DNA of 16,861 nucleotides from Bacilli bacterium (GTDB taxonomy: Bacteria; Bacillota_I; Bacilli_A; RF39; UBA660), in the NCBI GenBank assembly GCA_016302505.1, contig JAEDNL010000028.1, forward strand, positions 1 to 16,861, given 5' to 3'. Shown piece after piece: positions 6,518 through 12,447 of this stretch. The translations under genes were made by a program, and so were the position numbers. The notes under the pieces were generated by a model that had not been told where the DNA came from, searched no databases, and saw only the letters and a list, made by a program, of their open reading frames with translations. How positions within the stretch are numbered: position 1 is the stretch's first letter; each line of letters begins with the position of its first letter.

Positions 6518-7516
6518 CTTTAACGCATCAATAACATTGCTTAATGATTCAGCTTCAATAATTTCAATATTATATTTATATTTATTTTTAAGTTCTATTG
6601 CTTCTTCATAGTTATCACTTGGCACAATAAACACTTTAGCATGCTTATTAACTGCTCCTTTAAGCTTATATTTAACTCCTCCAATAGCCCCTACTTTTCC
6701 ATTTTCATCTATAACACCAGTTCCTGATATTATATCTCCATGAGTAATATCATATTCAGTTATTCTATTATATATTTCAAGTGCACACATAAGTCCTCTT
6801 GAAGATCCACTTTCATTATTTTTAAATACAAATTCTACTTTAGGATTAGTCTTAATATTTTTTAATTCTTCTAAAGCAACACCTATTACTTTATTATCAT
6901 TATGTTCAACTAACTGTGCACTACACTCTATTATTTTATTATTTCTAAGTACATTTATTTTTAATATATCTCCAACTTCATATTTATCTACTTCTTCTTT
7001 AATCATATCAAAATTAGTTATTTTAACTCCATTAATAGTTTTAATAACATCAGATGCCTTTAAGTCACTCTTAGCAAAACTATATACATATGTTATTGTT
7101 ACATCAACACTAGTTATTTTATAATCAATATTAGCCTCTTTAAAAGCGGCAATAATAGCATCATAACTAGTTCCTTTTAAATATATTTTATCTCTTTGTT
7201 CTATTTCTTTTTCACTTTCATCTTCAATTTTCATATCATCTAAATTATCAATATCCCAATTTGGAATAATAAGTGATAATAACATGTTAGGTATAGTAGC
7301 AGGAATAGATGTTACATATGTTAAATTCATGCTACCTTTAGATTCATAAGATGGTTCTACTTTTATTCTATCCTTCAAATTTTCAAGTGAACCAGGAGTA
7401 TATATTACATAGTCAAATCTAACTAAAAAAAGAGCCATAATTAAAAATAATCCAATGTAAAATTTATAGTTTTTCTTAATATCATTTATAATATATTTTT
7501 TAAGTCTTTTAATCAT
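6506..7516 (-). CDS. ylbL: YlbL/SepM-type membrane serine protease (PDZ + Lon catalytic domain)
   Basis: A 336-residue protease. One membrane segment lies at about residues 18-34, a PDZ domain at about 130-205, and a C-terminal Lon-type S16 domain follows. The catalytic dyad is Ser239 in GSSRGLMCALEIY and Lys284 in IGGVKYKL. The usual GPSAG around the serine is GSSRG here. In B. subtilis, YlbL helps recovery from the DNA-damage checkpoint by degrading YneA; the streptococcal relative SepM trims a competence peptide. Which role applies here is unknown. The ATG at 7516 has TAGGAG before it. It is divergent from ylbJ; the two are near neighbours in B. subtilis too. Confidence 0.92.
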   Translation of the reverse strand: MIKRLKKYIINDIKKNYKFYIGLFLIMALFLVRFDYVIYTPGSLENLKDRIKVEPSYESKGSMNLTYVTSIPATIPNMLLSLIIPNWDIDNLDDMKIEDESEKEIEQRDKIYLKGTSYDAIIAAFKEANIDYKITSVDVTITYVYSFAKSDLKASDVIKTINGVKITNFDMIKEEVDKYEVGDILKINVLRNNKIIECSAQLVEHNDNKVIGVALEELKNIKTNPKVEFVFKNNESGSSRGLMCALEIYNRITEYDITHGDIISGTGVIDENGKVGAIGGVKYKLKGAVNKHAKVFIVPSDNYEEAIELKNKYKYNIEIIEAESLSNVIDALKKRK

Positions 7517-7541
7517 ATTTTTCTCCTATTAATAATATTAT
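7513..7541 (+). promoter_or_regulatory. Possible sigma-E promoter of ylbJ
   Basis: TCATATT (7513-7519) is a full match to the sigma-E -35 pattern KMATATT. After 14 bases comes AATATTAT (7534-7541), a partial match to CATACAMT. ylbJ belongs to the sigma-E regulon in B. subtilis. The -35 overlaps the ylbL start codon on the other strand. Confidence 0.45.
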
Positions 7542-7545
7542 ATCA
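7537..7545 (-). promoter_or_regulatory. Extended -10 promoter of ylbL
   Basis: TGATATAAT on the minus strand is a perfect -10 with the TGN extension, 21 bases upstream of the ylbL start codon. The -35 (TCATAA at 17 bases) is poor. It overlaps the proposed ylbJ -10 on the other strand. Confidence 0.5.
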
Positions 7546-7561
7546 CAGATAGGAATAATTT

Positions 7562-8467
7562 ATGAAAATAATAAAGCCATTAATTCTTACATTATTTTTA
7601 ATAATATTTATATTTAATTTAGATATAGTTATTAACTCTACTTTAAGTGCAAGTTATCTTTTTATTACAAAAGTATTTGTGTCTATTTTTCCATTTATTA
7701 TTTTAAGTGATATATTATTTTATTTTAATTATGATTTGTTTTTAAAAAATGTATTTGGCAATATCATTTCAAAATTATTTAATGTTTCTAAAAATTCATC
7801 TATTATTTATATACTAAGTATATTAACTAGTCACCCAGCTAATGCTATATATATAAAAGGAATGCTTGATAATAAAACTATCAATGAAAATGATGCTAAT
7901 AAAATATTAATATCAACATACTATCCATCAATAGCATTTGTAATTGGAACTATTGGCATAGGTATTTATCATAATATAAAAATAGGTTTAGTTCTTTATA
8001 TGATAACTTTTTTAAATAATCTATTGATTGGTGTTTTTCTAAGAGGAAAAGATAAATACATAGATATAACTTATCAAAATAAAAGTAGATTATCACTACA
8101 AGATACGTTGAGTAAGTCAATTTCAAAAGCAATAAATACATCTTATATAATACTAGGTAATATAATAATATTTACTATATTAGTTAATTTATTAAATCAT
8201 TATTTAAATATCAATAATATTATTTTATCAATAATAAGCGGTATGCTTGAAATGACTAATGGTATATTTATGATTAGTAATTTAAATATAGATACACACT
8301 TAAAAATAATAATAACAAGTTTTTTACTTAATTTTAGTGGTCTATCTATTATATTTCAAACTTCATCAATATTAAAAGATTATAAAATAGATATTAAAAA
8401 AATATTAATTGTTAAATTAATATTTAGTTTATGTTTATACATGATTATTATATGGCTCAAGTACTAA
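7562..8467 (+). CDS. ylbJ: Sporulation integral membrane protein YlbJ
   Basis: A 301-residue protein made almost entirely of membrane segments, about eight, with a nucleoside-transporter gate-like fold. The conserved segment LTSHPANAIYIKGMLDNKTI, followed by ANKILISTYYPSIAFVIGTIG, matches the pattern of the YlbJ family. YlbJ is made in the mother cell under sigma E in B. subtilis and is needed to form resistant spores; the transported substrate, if any, is unknown. AGGA lies 8 bases before the ATG at 7562. This is the only plus-strand gene in the window. Its last 33 bases overlap the end of the convergent prepilin-like gene, and neither has a visible terminator there. Confidence 0.87.
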   Translation: MKIIKPLILTLFLIIFIFNLDIVINSTLSASYLFITKVFVSIFPFIILSDILFYFNYDLFLKNVFGNIISKLFNVSKNSSIIYILSILTSHPANAIYIKGMLDNKTINENDANKILISTYYPSIAFVIGTIGIGIYHNIKIGLVLYMITFLNNLLIGVFLRGKDKYIDITYQNKSRLSLQDTLSKSISKAINTSYIILGNIIIFTILVNLLNHYLNINNIILSIISGMLEMTNGIFMISNLNIDTHLKIIITSFLLNFSGLSIIFQTSSILKDYKIDIKKILIVKLIFSLCLYMIIIWLKY

Positions 8468-9094
8468 GGGTATTATAATGTTATTAATACTATTGTTTAG
8501 TTGAATTGTTACCTTATAAGTAGCAGTTTTATCATAATTTCTTTTTAATCGATATAAACCTTTTCCATATTCAAGTACAATATCAGTAAACTTATTACCG
8601 ATAGTACTAGTACATTCTTCATCTAATACTTTATCTTTGCAAGTTCTTTCATTATTATTACATGTATAATCTAGTGTTTTAATATACAAAAGTTTTTCAT
8701 TATTAGGATCAGTATTATCTATATATTTTAATGTTGACTTATCTTTTCTTTTAGTACCAATATAGTCTTCACTAGATGAGTTTTCATTTCTTATACATGT
8801 GGTTTCAAATCCATCAAAATTTTCAATTACAAGTTTTCTACTCTCATTGTTAGTTAATATTATTTGAATTTCTTTATCATTAATAAGTTTAACATCCTTA
8901 ACTCCTTGGTTATCATTAATATCATTATAAATTATTCTAGTTATAGATGAAGATACTAAATCAAAATCAGTTTTGTCATTTGTTTTATCATAAGTATCTT
9001 TTAATTTTATAAGTGCTGCTGACATTGAAGTAAGAACTATAGCTACTAGAACTAGACTTACTAATAATTCTACTAATGTAAATCCCTTTTTCAC
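8435..9094 (-). CDS. Prepilin-type protein with canonical N-terminal motif (pilin 3)
   Basis: A 219-residue protein beginning MKKGFTLVELLVSLVLVAIV. This is a class III prepilin signal: cleavage after Gly4, mature Phe1 and Glu5, then a hydrophobic alpha-helix used for filament assembly. Such proteins build type IV pili or competence and secretion pseudopili after a prepilin peptidase cuts and methylates them. The rest is a polar domain with five cysteines (TCIRN, then three in YTCNNNERTC plus DEECTST). The start is GTG at 9094 with AGGAGGT before it. It is the last of three prepilin genes, 10 bases after the second. No peptidase, ATPase or platform gene is in the window, so the type of filament is not known. 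Confidence 0.85.
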   Translation of the reverse strand: MKKGFTLVELLVSLVLVAIVLTSMSAALIKLKDTYDKTNDKTDFDLVSSSITRIIYNDINDNQGVKDVKLINDKEIQIILTNNESRKLVIENFDGFETTCIRNENSSSEDYIGTKRKDKSTLKYIDNTDPNNEKLLYIKTLDYTCNNNERTCKDKVLDEECTSTIGNKFTDIVLEYGKGLYRLKRNYDKTATYKVTIQLNNSINNIIIPLVLEPYNNHV

Positions 9095-9104
9095 GTTTTA
9101 CCTC

Positions 9105-9617
9105 CTATACTTCTATTGATGCATAATAATATTTACCTTCTCTTTTAAATATGCCAAGTAAATATTTTCTTCCTTTTGAAGTATTAGTGCATTTTTGTTC
9201 ATAACATCTGGGTAATGTTTTTAAATATTCTATTGTGATATTATCATAATAAGTTTCACTTGCTTTTTTATTAAGTTCAACATTTATATCATCTACTACT
9301 GCGAATGTTACCATGTTAAGTTCATTCATAAAATAACTACAATCAGTTATTGTCTCACCAAGTACAGTGGTTTTACCATTATCTAATTCACAAGAGCTAG
9401 CATTTGATACCATTATTACATCATCACTAAGAGTAGTTGTATCAATTAAATTAGCTACTGAATATAAAATGTATAAATCTTTTGGTTGATCATAATATTT
9501 ATGTTTTAAAGACTTTGTATAAACAAGAGTATAACTTGCAAGTAATGTTATTAAAGAAAGTGCAACTACCATTAAAATCGATACTGTTTCTAAAAATATA
9601 AAACCTTTCTTATTCAT
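9105..9617 (-). CDS. Prepilin-like protein (pilin 2)
   Basis: A 170-residue protein starting MNKKGFIFLETVSILMVVAL, another short prepilin leader with cleavage after Gly5 and Glu at mature position 5, then a long hydrophobic helix. The soluble part has four cysteines (SCELD, DCSYF, RCYEQKC) and no domain I recognise. GGGAGG precedes the ATG, which overlaps the stop of the first pilin gene as TAATG, so the two are translationally coupled. By size and position it resembles a minor pilin such as those of the comG operon, but sequence similarity beyond the N-terminus is not evident to me. Confidence 0.78.
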   Translation of the reverse strand: MNKKGFIFLETVSILMVVALSLITLLASYTLVYTKSLKHKYYDQPKDLYILYSVANLIDTTTLSDDVIMVSNASSCELDNGKTTVLGETITDCSYFMNELNMVTFAVVDDINVELNKKASETYYDNITIEYLKTLPRCYEQKCTNTSKGRKYLLGIFKREGKYYYASIEV

Positions 9618-10834
9618 TATGAACCTCCCTTAACTATATAAGGATTATTAGAAGTACCATTACCATCAGATATAATTATATCTCCCTTTATTGTATATAC
9701 TGAAGAGCTTTGAAGAATATATTTTTCATTTGCTTTGACTAAAATAACTTTACCAGAACTAATTGCATACATATATGGTTTATCTATATTAGTTGTAGTA
9801 TCATAGTAGTAATAAGCAGGTGTCATTGTAATAGCATTTTTAACAAATGATTCCTGATTTTCTGTTTCTTCATATCCAATACCCGAATCTGTTTCTTCAT
9901 ATCCAATACCCGAATATATTGCTTCATCAAGTGTAATTAATCCAGCATACGATTCAATATAATCAGCATAATTACCAGCACTATCTTGTCTATTACAATT
10001 AAATCTAGGGTGTTTATCATTTATTATTCTATTCATGTTATAGTATACTGTAGTATACTTACTATAACCAACTTTATCATTATTAATTGTATAAATATTA
10101 TCAGATACATTCTTAGTTATATCTGATATCTTAGTAACTGTTTTATCTATTGTTCTATCATTACAATAATATGTTGTTGTTAAATAACTAGGTATATCAC
10201 TTGGAATTAATGCTTTTTTAATATCACTATCATTTATATTCTCATGTGTCTTTAAATATAATTCAACATTAGTAAGAGCATTCTCATCTTCATCAGTTCC
10301 ATACATAAATCCTACTGCTTTATTACCAGTTTCATCGTTATATGTTCTATCAGTAGTACCATAATCTGCTGCTTCTATTACTTTAACATTGCGATTTTCA
10401 TCAGTTCTTAATATTTGAAATTTTCTACCATCAATTTTTATATAATTATTTACATTTTCCCCTCTAAAATAATAAACAGTTTTATTATCTTTTGTATATG
10501 ATGTATCTCCTGTAAAAAATAAACCTTCTCCATTTGAAACTTTTCCATTATTTTTAATAACAGGCTTACTAAAGTCTATTCCATCTTTAGAGTCAACAGT
10601 AGGACTAGCATCATTATTATCTGGATATGCTGTATTATCTTTTAATATTGTATTGTATAAAGTATCATTTCTAAAAGAAGTCAAATTCATTTCTGACTTT
10701 ATTTTATCTTCTATAATATCATAATATTTATTTCTTTGATTATATGATGTTAATATTCCAGTCATAAGAAAAAGAAATAATATTAAGAATGTATAAACTA
10801 AAGTCATAGATATAAAACCATTTTTATTCTTCAT
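9617..10834 (-). CDS. Large prepilin-like protein lacking Glu5 (pilin 1)
   Basis: A 405-residue protein starting MKNKNGFISMTLVYTFLIL. It has the basic leader and Gly-Phe junction of a prepilin and a hydrophobic helix to about residue 28. Mature position 5 is Thr, not the usual Glu. A large extracellular part follows: a segment YYFRGENVNNYIKIDGRKFQ with ILRTDENRNVKVIEA, which resembles a surface domain I associate with uncultured gut Firmicutes, and a GTSNNPYIV ending. Size and missing Glu5 recall the tip pseudopilin GspK. A tandem 9-residue repeat (SGIGYEET x2) is present. I prefer the ATG at 10834 (AGGTGA before it) over a GTG 9 bases upstream. It is the first gene of the operon, with a good promoter. 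Confidence 0.75.
   Translation of the reverse strand: MKNKNGFISMTLVYTFLILFLFLMTGILTSYNQRNKYYDIIEDKIKSEMNLTSFRNDTLYNTILKDNTAYPDNNDASPTVDSKDGIDFSKPVIKNNGKVSNGEGLFFTGDTSYTKDNKTVYYFRGENVNNYIKIDGRKFQILRTDENRNVKVIEAADYGTTDRTYNDETGNKAVGFMYGTDEDENALTNVELYLKTHENINDSDIKKALIPSDIPSYLTTTYYCNDRTIDKTVTKISDITKNVSDNIYTINNDKVGYSKYTTVYYNMNRIINDKHPRFNCNRQDSAGNYADYIESYAGLITLDEAIYSGIGYEETDSGIGYEETENQESFVKNAITMTPAYYYYDTTTNIDKPYMYAISSGKVILVKANEKYILQSSSVYTIKGDIIISDGNGTSNNPYIVKGGS
9861..9914. repeat. Perfect 27-base tandem duplication inside pilin 1
   Basis: Two identical adjacent 27-base units (9861-9887 and 9888-9914) encode SGIGYEET plus a D or E. The unit length is a multiple of three, so the frame is kept. Perfect identity in a drifting AT-rich gene suggests a recent duplication. 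Confidence 0.9.
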
Positions 10835-10854
10835 ACTCCTCACCTATCATAATA

Positions 10855-10883
10855 ATTATATAACAAATAATAATTATTGTAAA
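10855..10883 (-). promoter_or_regulatory. Sigma-A promoter of the prepilin operon
   Basis: TTTACA (10878-10883), 17 bases, then a perfect TATAAT (10855-10860), about 20 bases before the pilin 1 start codon. The -35 begins right after the T-run of the ysxE terminator. Confidence 0.7.
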
Positions 10884-10904
10884 ATAAAAATCCACTTTAG
10901 TGGA
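10884..10904 (-). terminator. Terminator of spoVID-ysxE
   Basis: TCCAC (10891-10895) and GTGGA (10900-10904) form a GC-rich stem with a 4-base loop, followed on the minus strand by TTTTTATTTT. It starts 4 bases after the ysxE stop codon. Confidence 0.8.
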
Positions 10905-10907
10905 CAT

Positions 10908-11729
10908 TTATTTATTTTCATTTACTACATTCGCACCTACATAGATATAATCTATAATCTTTCTTGCATTTTGTGTATCTATAAGTTCATCACCTATAAA
11001 TTCTATTTTAGGTGGTATTGATATTAGAACATTTAAAAGTATTTTTTCTTCTTTAATTAATTCTAAATTTTCATTATATACTTTTAATAAATAATTAAAA
11101 TCTAATTTATATCCTTCTGTTTTATAAAATTTATATAAATCAAGTATTGGTGTATCAACCGTATAATTATCCCAACTAATAAGATAATTTTTATCCCCAT
11201 GAATAAAATGTTTTAATGACACATTATTATGAAGAGTACATACTCTCTCTTTAGATTTATTTTCAACTAATTTAAACCAACTCTTTAACTCTTTTGATGC
11301 ATATGAAAGACTACTATCAATTATAGAATAATTTCTAGCTATTAAATATTCTTTAGGAGACATATATTCACTAGACTCTATAGTTTCAATTAAGTCTAAA
11401 TAATATTTTTTTAAATACTCAATATTGCCACTTAATGTATCATATACTTTTCTATATTTATTTTTACTTATATCTTTAAAAAATAGCGTTTTATAATGAA
11501 GAAGTGATATCGTTTTAATAAGTTCTACTCCTTTAGTCATTTCATGATAATCTTTTTGTTCTATATATTCTGTTTTAATTTCTCTATCATCACTACTTAT
11601 TACTTTAGGAAAATTATTAAAATTTCTTGTTTCTAAATAATTAAAAAGCTCTATTAAATTATTATTTCTATTCTTTTTAGTTACTACTTCATTATCAATA
11701 ATAACACTATTTTTATATATTCTAGTCAT
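10908..11729 (-). CDS. ysxE: YsxE/CotS-family spore coat protein, kinase-like fold
   Basis: A 273-residue protein of the CotS/YsxE group, which shares the fold of aminoglycoside and choline kinases. The catalytic-loop region reads LHNNVSLKHF, where active family members have HGDxxxxN, and the metal-binding region reads ISWDNYTVDTPILDL. The catalytic Asp is replaced by Asn, so it may be a pseudokinase. In B. subtilis, ysxE follows spoVID and is needed for coat encasement. Here too it directly follows spoVID, with an 8-base overlap and no ribosome site of its own, and it is followed by a terminator. The assignment rests on weak sequence resemblance plus strong context. Confidence 0.78.
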   Translation of the reverse strand: MTRIYKNSVIIDNEVVTKKNRNNNLIELFNYLETRNFNNFPKVISSDDREIKTEYIEQKDYHEMTKGVELIKTISLLHYKTLFFKDISKNKYRKVYDTLSGNIEYLKKYYLDLIETIESSEYMSPKEYLIARNYSIIDSSLSYASKELKSWFKLVENKSKERVCTLHNNVSLKHFIHGDKNYLISWDNYTVDTPILDLYKFYKTEGYKLDFNYLLKVYNENLELIKEEKILLNVLISIPPKIEFIGDELIDTQNARKIIDYIYVGANVVNENK

Positions 11730-12390
11730 TATTAATATATGGTATTATAATTTTATCTCCTAAAGATATATTATTTATATCATTATATTCTATTAAATCA
11801 TCTACACTAACGTTATATTTTGAACATATATTCTCTATATTATCTCCTTCTCTCACTATATAAACTTTATAAGTATAGTATTTATTTTCATTATTAATAA
11901 TATTTTGAGTTAAATTATTAAGATTATTTTCTATATTTGTATTATCAGAATCTTCTTTAGTTATTTCTATATTTTTACTTTCATCTTTAAAATAATCATC
12001 CATATAATTATCAAAATCTATATTGTTAATATTCTCTTCAACTTTTATTTCATTCTTTTCATCTTCTCTTTCTTCTTCATCACATGTAAGTTCAAGTGAA
12101 ATATCTACTTTCATAATATCTTTTATAGTAGTATATTTAAAGTCATCTATATCTATTTTTATAGTATCTTTATTTATTCTTTTTGATATTGCGATTGAAA
12201 AAGGAATATTATAAACAAAATCCTCTTCAATAACACTTGCCTCTGTCATTTTATATGAACCACTTAAATAAACAGTTCCTTCTACTATATCATCTAGTAT
12301 TTTATAATCGTGTTCTAAATTTATACTTGTTACTTCACTTATTTTAGTCTTAAAAATAATATCTTTTTTTAATGGAATAATCTCTTTCAT
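11722..12390 (-). CDS. spoVID: SpoVID-like spore coat encasement protein (LysM)
   Basis: A 222-residue protein in three parts: a beta-rich N-terminal domain (about 1-105), an acidic Asn/Glu/Asp-rich linker (about 105-170), and a C-terminal LysM domain (about 173-220, VREGDNIENICSKYNVSVDDL). This is the architecture of SpoVID, which makes coat layers wrap around the spore. It is far shorter than B. subtilis SpoVID (about 575); the difference is in the linker. The acidic stretch NIDFDNYMDDYF may be a contact segment. AAAGGAG lies 5 bases before the ATG at 12390; an ATG 15 bases upstream overlaps that site. It leads a two-gene operon with ysxE, as in B. subtilis. SafA-like LysM proteins are the alternative. 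Confidence 0.8.
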   Translation of the reverse strand: MKEIIPLKKDIIFKTKISEVTSINLEHDYKILDDIVEGTVYLSGSYKMTEASVIEEDFVYNIPFSIAISKRINKDTIKIDIDDFKYTTIKDIMKVDISLELTCDEEEREDEKNEIKVEENINNIDFDNYMDDYFKDESKNIEITKEDSDNTNIENNLNNLTQNIINNENKYYTYKVYIVREGDNIENICSKYNVSVDDLIEYNDINNISLGDKIIIPYINND

Positions 12391-12408
12391 ATATTCTCCT
12401 TTCATTTA

Positions 12409-12436
12409 AATATATGAAAAAAAATATTCATTATGA
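12409..12436 (-). promoter_or_regulatory. Possible sigma-E promoter of spoVID-ysxE
   Basis: TCATAAT (12430-12436), 13 bases, then CATATATT (12409-12416) match 6 of 7 and 6 of 8 positions of the sigma-E pattern. spoVID is sigma-E-dependent in B. subtilis. The -35 lies in the loop of the lon terminator. Confidence 0.4.
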
Positions 12437-12447
12437 GAATATTTTTT
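12417..12447 (-). terminator. Terminator of lon
   Basis: AAATATTC (12422-12429) and GAATATTT (12437-12444) form a perfect 8-base-pair stem with a 7-base loop, followed on the minus strand by a run of T to 12417. The lon stop codon (12446-12448) is immediately before it. Confidence 0.75.
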
